64,000 nt of DNA from Cellulomonas sp. NS3. Lineage in GTDB: Bacteria; Actinomycetota; Actinomycetes; Actinomycetales; Cellulomonadaceae. Made by a program: the position numbers and the translations under genes. The stretch spans positions 2,790,001 through 2,854,000 of the forward strand of contig NZ_CP103289.1 of NCBI RefSeq assembly GCF_024757985.1, read 5' to 3'. Positions 17,535-25,701 of this stretch are shown piece after piece. The notes under the pieces were generated by a model. That model was not told the origin of the DNA. It was given only the letters and a program-made list of their open reading frames with translations, and did no database searches. Position 1 is the stretch's first letter; every line of letters begins with the position of its first letter.

Positions 17535-18482
17535 TCACTTGATCGCGCCGCGTGTGACGCCCGAGATGACCCACCGCTGGGCGATCACGTAGACGACGAG
17601 CAGCGGTGCCATCGCCATGAGGTAGGACGCGAAGGCCACCGTGTAGTTCGTCGTGAACTGGCTCTGGAACACGTACTGCACGAGCGGCAGCGTCGCGCCC
17701 CGGGGGTCCGAGACGATGACCAGCGGGAGCAGGAAGTCGTTCCACGCCCACAGGCACGTGAGGATCCCGACCGTCGCGTTCATCGGGGACAGCAGCGGGA
17801 AGATGATCTTCCAGAACAGCGTCCACGTGCTCGCGCCGTCGACGATGGCGGCTTCCTCGAGCTCCCGCGGGATCGAGTTGATGTACGCGACGAAGATGAA
17901 GATGTTGAACGACAGGCCGTACACCACGTACAGCAGGATCAGGCCGACCTGGTTGTCGAGCCCCAGCAGCGCCGTCTGCTTGGCGACGGGCAGCATGAGG
18001 ATCGGGAACGGCACGAACAGCGCCGAGATGAAGTAGAAGAACAGGCCCTTGAACAGCCGCCGGTGCATGTTCCGGGCGATCGCGTAGGCGACCATCGAGT
18101 TCGTCAGGAGCGTCAGGACGACCGCACCGACCGTGATCACCGCGCTGTTCAGGGCGGTGCGGGGGAACTCGGTGAGCTGCCAGGCCTCCGCGAAGTTGCC
18201 CCACGCGAACTCGGTCGGGAACGCGAACCCCGTGCCGCCCAGCTGGTCCTGGGTCTTGAGCGCCGTGACGACCGTGAAGTAGAGCGGGACGAGGATCGTC
18301 AGGCTCAGCACGACCAGCAGCGCGGTGAGCCACCAGTTGACGCGGTACTCCTCCCGTGACTTCCGGGGGCGTCGCGTCCTGCCCCCGGGCCGGCCGGGCA
18401 GGTCCGGGCCGTCCGGGTCGGCGCCGCGCGCGGGCCGCGGGGGTGCGGCGATGGTGTTCGGTCCACTCGTCGGCGTGGTCAT
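17535..18482 (-). CDS. Carbohydrate ABC transporter permease, MalG-like
   Basis: A 315-residue inner-membrane permease, the second of a CUT1-type pair. After a soluble Pro-rich N-terminus of about 45 residues, six membrane segments follow. The EAA loop that docks the ATPase is ELEEAAIVDGASTWTLFWKI. Its ATG overlaps the stop of the upstream permease by one base (TGATG), showing translational coupling. No ATPase gene is in the operon, so a shared MsiK-type ATPase elsewhere must energise it. The substrate is inferred as an alpha-galactoside from the GH36 gene heading the operon. Confidence 0.93.
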   Translation of the reverse strand: MTTPTSGPNTIAAPPRPARGADPDGPDLPGRPGGRTRRPRKSREEYRVNWWLTALLVVLSLTILVPLYFTVVTALKTQDQLGGTGFAFPTEFAWGNFAEAWQLTEFPRTALNSAVITVGAVVLTLLTNSMVAYAIARNMHRRLFKGLFFYFISALFVPFPILMLPVAKQTALLGLDNQVGLILLYVVYGLSFNIFIFVAYINSIPRELEEAAIVDGASTWTLFWKIIFPLLSPMNATVGILTCLWAWNDFLLPLVIVSDPRGATLPLVQYVFQSQFTTNYTVAFASYLMAMAPLLVVYVIAQRWVISGVTRGAIK

Positions 18483-19405
18483 CACACGGACACCTCTCTG
18501 CGCTGCAGGACCCGGAGCTGGACGACCGCGAACGCGACGATCACGATCATGAACAGGACCGCGTTGGCGAGCTGGTAGCCGTACTCGCCGCCCTGGAACC
18601 CGCCGCGGTAGATGAGCACGCCCACGGACTGGGTCGAGGTCCCGGGCCCGCCGTTCGTCAGGGCGATGATGTGGTCGAACACCTGCAGGAAGCTCTTCAG
18701 CGCGAGCACCATGTTGATCGTGAAGAAGCCGGCGATCATCGGGAACGTGATGCTGCGGAACTGCCGCCAGGAGCTCGCGCCGTCGAGCGACGCGGCCTCG
18801 TAGAGCTCCCCCGGCACGGTCTGGAGACCGGCGAGGTAGATGATGATGTTGAACGCGGTGGCCTGCCAGACGGCGAGGACCAGGATGCCGACCCAGGCGA
18901 GCTGCGGGTCGGCGAGGATCGACGTCGACAGCCGGTCGATCCCGAGCGCCGTGGCGATCGCGGGCAGCGAGCCCGAGAAGAGGTACTGGAACACGTACCC
19001 GATGACGAGGATCGAGAGCACGTTGGGCACGAAGTACGCGCCCCGCAGCGTGTTCTTCCACTTGATCTTCCCGTTCAGCCCGATCGCGACCGCCAGGGCG
19101 ATCGCGTTGACCAGGATCGTCGCCAGGAGCGCGAACCGGAAGGTGAAGCCGTACGCCGCACGCACCTGCGGGTCGGCGAACAGCGCGACGTAGTTCTCGA
19201 GCCCCACGAAGCTCCAGTCCCCGTAGCCCGGGGAGTCGGTGAAGCTGTAGAACACGCCCTGGAGCACGGGGACGGTGTGGAACACGAGGAACAGCACGAC
19301 CGCCGGCAGGACCATCCAGTAGAACGTGCGCGGTATGCGGTTCCGGTCGGGCCGGTGGGCCGGCGCACCGGTCCGCCGGGCGGGGGCCTGGGTCGACGTG
19401 GCCAT
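18482..19405 (-). CDS. Carbohydrate ABC transporter permease, MalF-like
   Basis: A 307-residue permease partner with about six membrane segments and the EAA loop ELYEAASLDGASSWRQFRSI. The ATG at 19405 overlaps the stop of the binding-protein gene by one base, and its own stop overlaps the next permease start by one base. The three transport genes are therefore tightly coupled. The frame is open 18 codons upstream inside the binding-protein gene, but the coupled ATG is preferred. Confidence 0.93.
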   Translation of the reverse strand: MATSTQAPARRTGAPAHRPDRNRIPRTFYWMVLPAVVLFLVFHTVPVLQGVFYSFTDSPGYGDWSFVGLENYVALFADPQVRAAYGFTFRFALLATILVNAIALAVAIGLNGKIKWKNTLRGAYFVPNVLSILVIGYVFQYLFSGSLPAIATALGIDRLSTSILADPQLAWVGILVLAVWQATAFNIIIYLAGLQTVPGELYEAASLDGASSWRQFRSITFPMIAGFFTINMVLALKSFLQVFDHIIALTNGGPGTSTQSVGVLIYRGGFQGGEYGYQLANAVLFMIVIVAFAVVQLRVLQRREVSV

Positions 19406-20664
19406 CAGGAGCTCACCGCCCCGAGGCCCCAGGTGCGGCGCTGCGCGACGCGGTCCCACGCGCCGTCGAGCCCGTCGAGGAACGCGTCGGCGTCCTTGTC
19501 GATCAGGAGCTGCTGCAGCAGCGGCCCGAGCGGGATCGCGGGGATGAACTGGTGGTCGTCGAATCCCACGAGACGCTCCTCGTCGATGTAGGGCTGGATC
19601 CCGGCGAGCGCCGGGTCCGGGTTGCTCGCGCCCTCGAGCGCGGGGATCGCGACCTGCTGCTCGGCGTAGTCCTGCACCGCGCCGGGCTCCATCAGGAACT
19701 CGATGAAGCGGCGCGACTCCTCGGGGTGCGCGCCGCCGGCGCCCGCGGTCACGAGCACGTCGACCCCCGAGACGAGCCGGGTGTCGGCCGGGTCGTCCGT
19801 CGCCGGGAGCGGGAAGCTGCCGACGGTGAAGTCCGGCTCGAAGCTGCGGATCTGCGGGACGGCGTAGCTTCCCAGCAGGAGCATCGCGGACTCCCCCGCC
19901 GCGAACGCCACGGTGCCCTCCTGGTACCCGAAGGCCGCGGGGTTCGGCTGGGTGTACTCGAACAGCTCGAGCTCCTTCTCCGCGGCCTCGCGCCAGCCCT
20001 CGGCGAACGTGGCGTCACCCGCGAACCGGGCCTCGAAGAAGCCCTCGGGCGCGGTCTGCGCGGTGAGCGGCGCGAGCGGCGCCTGCGCGGTCCACGCGTC
20101 GGCGAGCATCGCGTAGAACGGCGTGACGCCCGCGGCCTGGAACGTCTGCGCCGCGGCGATCAGCTCGTCCCAGGTCTGCGGGACCTCGACGCCCTGCTGC
20201 TCGAAGAGCTCGACGTTGTACAGCACGCCGCTCGCATTCGCGGCGAACGGGATGCCGTTGACGGCGCCCTCCCCGCTCGCGCCGAGGTCCTGCAGGATCT
20301 CGACGTAGCCCTCGTTGAGGTCCTCGAGGAGCGGGTCGCCCGCGTAGTTCTCGAAGATGCCCGCCGAGGCGAGCTCTCCGAACGTGCCGTTGCCGTTGAG
20401 CGTGAGCACGTCCGGCACGTCGTTCTTGACCAGGCGGGTGCGCAGCGCGGTCTCGGGGTCGGGGACGTTGTCGACGACGACGTCGATGTCCGGGTTCTGC
20501 GCCTCGAACTCCGCGGCGCGCTGCTCGAAGTACGCGACGGCCTCGGGCTTGAACTGGAAGAACGTGAGCTCCGTGCGCTCGCCGGACCCGCCGGCGCACG
20601 CGGTGAGCGCGGAGGCGGCGAGCCCGACGACGAGGAGCCTCGCGACGGTGCGGGGTGGTGCCAT
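19405..20664 (-). CDS. Extracellular sugar-binding lipoprotein of the ABC system
   Basis: A 419-residue solute-binding protein of the CUT1 (family 1) type. It has a lipoprotein signal: charged start, hydrophobic stretch and lipobox ALTAC with the lipidated Cys at about residue 23. The mature part begins with a strand (ELTFFQFKPEAVAYFEQRAA) and carries the usual WDELIAAAQTF region of sugar binders. It should capture an alpha-galactoside such as raffinose or melibiose and hand it to the two permeases. The ATG is preceded by GGAAGGGG. It lies 31 bases after the GH36 gene on the same strand. Confidence 0.93.
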   Translation of the reverse strand: MAPPRTVARLLVVGLAASALTACAGGSGERTELTFFQFKPEAVAYFEQRAAEFEAQNPDIDVVVDNVPDPETALRTRLVKNDVPDVLTLNGNGTFGELASAGIFENYAGDPLLEDLNEGYVEILQDLGASGEGAVNGIPFAANASGVLYNVELFEQQGVEVPQTWDELIAAAQTFQAAGVTPFYAMLADAWTAQAPLAPLTAQTAPEGFFEARFAGDATFAEGWREAAEKELELFEYTQPNPAAFGYQEGTVAFAAGESAMLLLGSYAVPQIRSFEPDFTVGSFPLPATDDPADTRLVSGVDVLVTAGAGGAHPEESRRFIEFLMEPGAVQDYAEQQVAIPALEGASNPDPALAGIQPYIDEERLVGFDDHQFIPAIPLGPLLQQLLIDKDADAFLDGLDGAWDRVAQRRTWGLGAVSS

Positions 20665-20695
20665 GACGGGTGCCCCTTCCGGGGGGTCGACGGGC

Positions 20696-22870
20696 TCAGT
20701 CGGCGGTCGGGCCGCTGGGTGCCCGGCGCACGTGCAGCAGCACGAGGCGCTCGGGGAAGAGCGACGGGACCTGGATCCCGACCGCCGCGAGGGTGCGGCC
20801 GCTGAGCCGCGTGCCGTCCGTCCACCAGGGGACGGGGTAGATCGCGTCCCCGTGCGCGGCGGCGTCGCCAGGCGGCAGCGGCCGCACGTCGTACGTCGCG
20901 GCGGGGTCGAGACCGGGGAGCCGGACGCGCCCCGGAGGGCTCGTGGCCGAGGTGCCGAGCGTCACGACGGCGAAGACCGCCTCCTTGCCGTCCTGCGCGA
21001 CGACACCGTGCACCCACAGCGAGGGGTCCGGCGTGTCCGCGTGCACGACGGTGCCGCTGTGCAGCAGCGCGCGGTGCTCCTGGTGCACGCGCACCCAGGT
21101 GGCCAGCGCGGCGACGTCCGCGTCGTCCGCCCGGGTCAGGTCCCACTCGATGCCCAGGTGGGAGAAGAACGCGGTCCCCGCGCGGAACCCGAGCACGTGC
21201 GTGCGCCCGGTCGTGTGCGCCGTCGGGGCGCCGACGTGCGAGCCGATCATCTCGGGCGGCAGCAGCAGACCCATCCCGGCCTCGATGCCCTGCCGCTCGA
21301 GCGCGTCGATCGTGTCCGACGCCCACACGCGCTCGGCGCGCTCCATGATCCCGAGGTCGGTGCGCCCGCCCCCGCCCGCGCAGGACTCGATCTCCAGCCC
21401 GGGGTGACGGGCGCGCAGCTCGTCGAGCAGCCGGTAGGTCGCGAGCGTCTGCTCGTGCACGCCGGCGCGCCCGGTCGGCCACAGGCCGGCGTCGATCAGG
21501 TCGCGGTTGTGGTCCCACTTGACGTAGTCGACCGGGTGCTCGGTGAGGATCGCGTCGATCCGCTCGAGCACGTGCGCGTACGCGTCGGGGTGCGCGAGGT
21601 TGAGGACCTGCTGGTGGCGCGCGGACGGGCCGAGCCGCCCGCCGGTCTGCAGCAGCCACTCGGGGTGCGCCCGGGCGAGGTCGGAGTCGGGGTTGACCAT
21701 CTCGGGCTCGAACCACAGCCCGAACTGCATCCCGAGACCGCGCACGTGGTCGACGAGAGGCCCGAGGCCGTCGGGCCAGACGTCCTCGTCGACGTACCAG
21801 TCGCCGAGCCCCGCGGTGTCGTCGCGCCGGCCACGGAACCAGCCGTCGTCGAGCACGTAGCGCTCGACACCGAGTGCGGCCGCCCGGTCGGCGAGCGTGC
21901 GGAGCCGGTCGAGGTCGTGGTCGAAGTAGACGGCCTCCCAGACGTTGAGCAGCACGGGGCGCGGCGTGCGCGGGTGCTGTGGACGTGAGCGCAGGTGCGT
22001 GTGGAACCGTCCCGCGAGCTCGTCGAGCCCGACGCCGTACGAGCCGTACACCCACGGGCTCGCGTACGTCTCCCCCGTTGCGAGCCGCACCTCCCCCATG
22101 AGCAGCAGCTCGCCGGCCCCGAGCAGCCGGACGCCCGACGACGTCCGCTCGGCGAGCGTGCGGGTGTTGCCGGACCACGCGACGTGCACGCCCCACACCT
22201 CGCCCGACCGGTAGCCGAAGCCCGTCCGACCGGCGAGCAGCAGCACGGTGGCGTCGTGCGCCCGGCCGCGTCGGCTCTCGCGCAGCCGGGTGCCGACGTC
22301 GAACGGTGCGCGCTGCGGCGAGCGCTCGCGCAGGTGGCGCCCGGTGAAGTCGAGCACCTCGTCGGCCTCGGACGGCACGGGGAGCATCACGTCGAGCGAA
22401 CCCACGGTGTAGGTCCCGTCGCCCGTGCTGGTGAGGCTGCTCCGTGTCCGCAGGAGCCCGCTGCCGAGGAGCTCGAGCTCGAGCGCGAGGCCGAGCCCGG
22501 CGACGTCGTCGCGTGCCGTGACCCGCACGCGGTGCTCGACGCCGGCCTCGGGGCGCCGCGCGTGCTCGGTCCGGGCGGAGGCGAACGCGACGGAGAAGTC
22601 GGCGCCGTCGCGGTGCCCCGTGATCCCGGGCGTCCCGAGCCAGCCGAGCGACTGCTCGGGGAGCAGCGAGACGGGCACCGGGGCGTCGGTCGAGCCGGGC
22701 GCGAGCGGGGGGACGCTCGCGGCGCGCAGGTCGGCGAGCTCGTCGTCGGGGAGGTCGCCGAGGTCGGCGCCCCAGTGCAGGACGCGGGGCAGACGCTCGC
22801 CCTCGACGTCGAGCACGAGGCTCACGCCCGCGGAGCGCAGGTGCAGCAGGAGGGGGTGCGACGGTGCCAC
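20696..22870 (-). CDS. GH36 alpha-galactosidase
   Basis: A 724-residue retaining glycosidase of family GH36 that removes terminal alpha-1,6-galactose from raffinose-type oligosaccharides. The N-terminal beta-supersandwich (about 1-300) is followed by the TIM barrel (LDDGWFRGRRDDTAGLGDW). The nucleophile Asp lies in YVKWDHNRD and the acid/base Asp in WASDTID; ESCAGGGGRTDLGI is also typical. No signal peptide is seen, so it acts inside the cell on imported sugars, which fits its place as first gene of the uptake operon. It starts with GTG. It is divergent from the ROK regulator. Confidence 0.93.
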   Translation of the reverse strand: MAPSHPLLLHLRSAGVSLVLDVEGERLPRVLHWGADLGDLPDDELADLRAASVPPLAPGSTDAPVPVSLLPEQSLGWLGTPGITGHRDGADFSVAFASARTEHARRPEAGVEHRVRVTARDDVAGLGLALELELLGSGLLRTRSSLTSTGDGTYTVGSLDVMLPVPSEADEVLDFTGRHLRERSPQRAPFDVGTRLRESRRGRAHDATVLLLAGRTGFGYRSGEVWGVHVAWSGNTRTLAERTSSGVRLLGAGELLLMGEVRLATGETYASPWVYGSYGVGLDELAGRFHTHLRSRPQHPRTPRPVLLNVWEAVYFDHDLDRLRTLADRAAALGVERYVLDDGWFRGRRDDTAGLGDWYVDEDVWPDGLGPLVDHVRGLGMQFGLWFEPEMVNPDSDLARAHPEWLLQTGGRLGPSARHQQVLNLAHPDAYAHVLERIDAILTEHPVDYVKWDHNRDLIDAGLWPTGRAGVHEQTLATYRLLDELRARHPGLEIESCAGGGGRTDLGIMERAERVWASDTIDALERQGIEAGMGLLLPPEMIGSHVGAPTAHTTGRTHVLGFRAGTAFFSHLGIEWDLTRADDADVAALATWVRVHQEHRALLHSGTVVHADTPDPSLWVHGVVAQDGKEAVFAVVTLGTSATSPPGRVRLPGLDPAATYDVRPLPPGDAAAHGDAIYPVPWWTDGTRLSGRTLAAVGIQVPSLFPERLVLLHVRRAPSGPTAD

Positions 22871-22887
22871 AGGAGTCCAGACGTTGG

Positions 22888-22897
22888 TCCGATCGGA
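22888..22897. promoter_or_regulatory. Palindrome between GH36 and ROK genes
   Basis: TCCGATCGGA is a perfect 10-base palindrome 18 bases upstream of the GH36 start, in the divergent intergenic region. It could be the ROK regulator's operator, but short palindromes are common in GC-rich DNA. Confidence 0.35.
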
Positions 22898-23009
22898 TGA
22901 CTCCGAGTGTTGCTCCGGAAGTCCCGAAGCGTCAAGCGGAGACCTGCATCACACAATGCGGCATCTGCGCGCCCGCTGGACTTCCGTGACGGAGGTATCG
23001 TGGTCCTCG

Positions 23010-23028
23010 GCCAGCCCCAGGGGCTGGC
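23010..23028. promoter_or_regulatory. Hairpin in the ROK gene leader
   Basis: GCCAGCCC-CAG-GGGCTGGC forms a perfect 8-base stem with a 3-base loop, 57 bases before the ROK start. It may be a leader structure or attenuator. No T-run follows. Confidence 0.4.
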
Positions 23029-23084
23029 AGGATGCTGCGCGCAGCGGGCGTGCGACGGGCGGGACCGGGTGCGGAGGAGAAGAC

Positions 23085-24224
23085 ATGACCGACGTCACCG
23101 CGTGGACGCCCGCCGGTGGATCGACGCGCGACGTCGCGCTCGAGGTGCTGCTGCACGGCCCGCTCTCGCGCACCGAGCTCGCGCGCCGCCTTGAGCTCTC
23201 GCAGGCGAGCCTCACCCGGCTCACCAAGCCGCTGCTCGAGTCCGGCATGCTCGTCGAGACCGAGCCGGCGCGGGACCCGGCGACCGGCCGTCCGGCGCGT
23301 CCGCTCGACGTCGTCCCGGGGTCGCACCACTTCGCCGGCGTGAAGCTCACGGGAGACGCCGTACACGCGGTGCTCGTCGACCTGCGCGGCATGGTGCTCG
23401 CGCACGCGAGCGCGCCCCTCACGGAGCACGACCCGGACCACGTCCTCGGCGTGGTGGCCGCCCTGACCCGCGACCTCGCCGGCGGCTCGGACGTCACCGG
23501 GCTCGGCATCGCGCTCGGCGGCCACTCCCCCGACCACCGCTCGGTGCGCAGCGCGCCGTTCCTCGGCTGGGACGACGTCGCGGTCGCAACCCGTGCCGAG
23601 CAGGCGACCGGCCTGCCGACGGTCGTCGAGAACGACGTCGTGGCGCTCACGACCGCGGAGCACTGGTTCGGCGCCGGCCGCGGCCTGCGCAGCCTGGCCG
23701 TCCTCACGATCGGCGCGGGGGTCGGCTACGGGCTCGTGCAGCACGGGCGGCTCGTGACCCACCGGGACAGCGGCCTGGGGCTCGTCGGGCACTACCCGCT
23801 CGACCCCAACGGCGCGGTCTGCTTCGCAGGGCACCGCGGCTGCGCGAGCGCGATGCTCACGATCCCGTCGCTCACGGCCCAGGCGACGGTCGCCCTCGGC
23901 CGGCCGGTCGCCTACGACGAGCTGCTCACGCTCGCGCGCGACGACGAGCCCGCGGCGCGGCTGATCGTGCGCGACGCCGTCGGTGCGCTCGGCCGGCTCG
24001 TCGCCGCGGTCGCCAACCTCACGATGCCCGAGCGCGTCGTGGTGACCGGCGAGGGGGTCGCCCTCGTCGACGCCGACCCGGCGGCGCTGCGGGTGGCCGT
24101 GGCGCGCGACCGGGACCCGCGCACCTCGCCGCTCGATCTCGTGACCCGGCCCGGCGACTTCACCCAGTGGGCCCGGGGCGCGGGCGTCGTCGCGATCCAG
24201 GACTTCGTGCTCCGGGCGCCCTGA
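23085..24224 (+). CDS. ROK-family transcriptional regulator
   Basis: A 379-residue repressor of the NagC/XylR-like ROK group. It has an N-terminal winged helix (SRTELARRLELSQASLTRLT) and a sugar-kinase-like fold. The zinc-loop region reads CFAGHRGCAS: it keeps CxxGxxGC spacing in part but lacks the inner Cys of the usual CxCGxxGCxE and the Glu. The ATP-site glycine pattern is only partial, so regulation rather than kinase activity is expected. The ATG at 23085 follows GGAGGAGA. Divergent placement suggests that it controls the alpha-galactoside operon. Confidence 0.88.
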   Translation: MTDVTAWTPAGGSTRDVALEVLLHGPLSRTELARRLELSQASLTRLTKPLLESGMLVETEPARDPATGRPARPLDVVPGSHHFAGVKLTGDAVHAVLVDLRGMVLAHASAPLTEHDPDHVLGVVAALTRDLAGGSDVTGLGIALGGHSPDHRSVRSAPFLGWDDVAVATRAEQATGLPTVVENDVVALTTAEHWFGAGRGLRSLAVLTIGAGVGYGLVQHGRLVTHRDSGLGLVGHYPLDPNGAVCFAGHRGCASAMLTIPSLTAQATVALGRPVAYDELLTLARDDEPAARLIVRDAVGALGRLVAAVANLTMPERVVVTGEGVALVDADPAALRVAVARDRDPRTSPLDLVTRPGDFTQWARGAGVVAIQDFVLRAP

Positions 24225-24301
24225 GCGTCCTGGCGCAGGTCGCCCGGGCCGGACCGCCCGGGGTCGGCACGAGGAGGGCGGCCGCGGGAGGTCACCCGCG
24301 G

Positions 24302-24790
24302 TCAGCCGGCCGCGGCGCCCGGCCCGGGACCGAGATCGCACCGCATCCGGAAGTTCGTCAGCTCGACCCCCCGGAGCACGGGGTGCTGCTCGGCGACGAC
24401 CACGAAGCCGTGCGCCTCGAAGGCCGGCCGCGCGGTCAGGCTCGCGTTCGTCGTGAGCTCGTGCGCCCCCAGCTCCACGGCCGTCGCCCGCGCCCAGCGC
24501 AGGAGCGCGGAGCCGACACCCTGCCGCGCGACGTCGGGCTCCACGAAGAGCATGTCGACGTACCCGTCCTCGTCGACGTCCGTGAAGCCCACGACGCGGC
24601 CGTCGGCCTCCGCGACCTGGGTCCGGGCCGCCGCGCGTCGACCGGCCCAGACCACCGGGTCGATGTCCGGGCTCGCCCACGCGTCGACCTGCTCCGCGGT
24701 GTAGTCGCGGCTCGCGAGGAGCCGGATCGCGCGGTGGAACACGTCGAGCGTCGCGGCGGCGTCGTCGTCGCGGTACGGGCGCAGGTGCAC
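24302..24790 (-). CDS. GNAT-family N-acetyltransferase
   Basis: A 162-residue acetyltransferase. The acetyl-CoA loop is in DMLFVEPDVARQGVGSALL (RQGVGSA), preceded by VVGFTDVDEDGYVD and followed by LTTNASLTARPAFEAHGF, a pattern found in the YafP-like group. The substrate is unknown. It begins with GTG (VHLRPYRDDD) and is convergent with the ROK gene, with about 77 bases between stops. The TRIC-like gene starts 63 bases away on the other strand. Confidence 0.88.
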   Translation of the reverse strand: MHLRPYRDDDAAATLDVFHRAIRLLASRDYTAEQVDAWASPDIDPVVWAGRRAAARTQVAEADGRVVGFTDVDEDGYVDMLFVEPDVARQGVGSALLRWARATAVELGAHELTTNASLTARPAFEAHGFVVVAEQHPVLRGVELTNFRMRCDLGPGPGAAAG

Positions 24791-24853
24791 GTCCCGAGCG
24801 TAGCCAGCGGGCGTGGCCCTGCCGGGGCACCGAGCGTGCGGTAGACCCGTGTC

Positions 24854-25531
24854 GTGACCACCACGACGACCGTGCTCGTCGTGCTCGACCTGGTAGGCAC
24901 GTTCGCGTTCGCACTGACCGGCGGGCTCACCGCGATCCGCGTGGCGCACGTCGACATCGTCGGCGTCGTGACGCTCGCGGCGATCACCGCGGTCGGCGGC
25001 GGCATCCTGCGCGACGTCCTGCTCGGCGCCCTGCCGCCCGCGACGTTCGTGGACTGGCGCTACCTGACCGTCGCCACCGGCGGAGGGCTGGTCGCCTTCG
25101 CGTTCAGCCGCGGGCTCAGCCGGTTCAGCAACCCGATCGAGGTGCTCGACGCCGCGGGCCTGAGCCTCTTCGCGGTGACCGGGGCGGGGCGGGCGCTCGA
25201 GCTCGGCGCCGGGCCGATGCAGGCGATCATCCTCGGGGCCGTCACCGGGGTCGGCGGAGGGACGCTGCGCGACGTGCTGGTCCGGCAGGTCCCGAGCGTG
25301 CTGAGCAGCGGCGTCTACGCGATCCCGGCGCTCGTCGGCGCGGCCCTCGCCGTCGCCGCGGCGACGGGCGGGGTCGACGAGGTGCTCGGTCTCCCGGCGG
25401 CGCTCGGAGCGGCCGCGGCGTGCTTCACGATCCGGATGGTCGGCCTGCACCTCGGCCTGCACGCTCCACGCCCGCCGGGTACCGACCGGGGGACGACGCC
25501 CGGGCGTGACGGCCGCGCCGGAGCCGGGTGA
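24854..25531 (+). CDS. TRIC-type cation channel family membrane protein (UPF0126)
   Basis: A 225-residue inner-membrane protein with two internally repeated halves of three helices. Each has the glycine-rich motif seen in prokaryotic TRIC homologues: AVGGGILRDVLLG in the first half and GVGGGTLRDVLV in the second. Prokaryotic members form homotrimeric monovalent cation channels; the physiological role in actinobacteria is not settled. The start is GTG. The C-terminal 30 residues are Pro/Gly/Arg-rich and probably disordered. Confidence 0.88.
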   Translation: MTTTTTVLVVLDLVGTFAFALTGGLTAIRVAHVDIVGVVTLAAITAVGGGILRDVLLGALPPATFVDWRYLTVATGGGLVAFAFSRGLSRFSNPIEVLDAAGLSLFAVTGAGRALELGAGPMQAIILGAVTGVGGGTLRDVLVRQVPSVLSSGVYAIPALVGAALAVAAATGGVDEVLGLPAALGAAAACFTIRMVGLHLGLHAPRPPGTDRGTTPGRDGRAGAG

Positions 25532-25583
25532 CGGCACGTGGCGCAGCGCCCGTGGCGGGGCCCGCGGCCCGGGCAAGTCGCGA

Positions 25584-25593
25584 CAACCGCTTG
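25584..25593. promoter_or_regulatory. LacI-type operator-like site upstream of gnd
   Basis: CAACCGCTTG fits the pseudo-palindrome CAAnCGnTTG with a central CG, as usual for LacI-family operators. The reverse complement, CAAGCGGTTG, occurs exactly at 32249-32258 beside the lacI-type gene. It lies about 110 bases before the gnd start. Confidence 0.45.
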
Positions 25594-25701
25594 CCGCGCA
25601 CGTGGCCCGCGGCGGTCAATGGGGTGCGGGACGTCGGCACGTCCCCGCGGCGTCCGGGCACGTCCCCGGGACCGTCACGCTCACGAGGAGAGGATCGTGC
25701 G

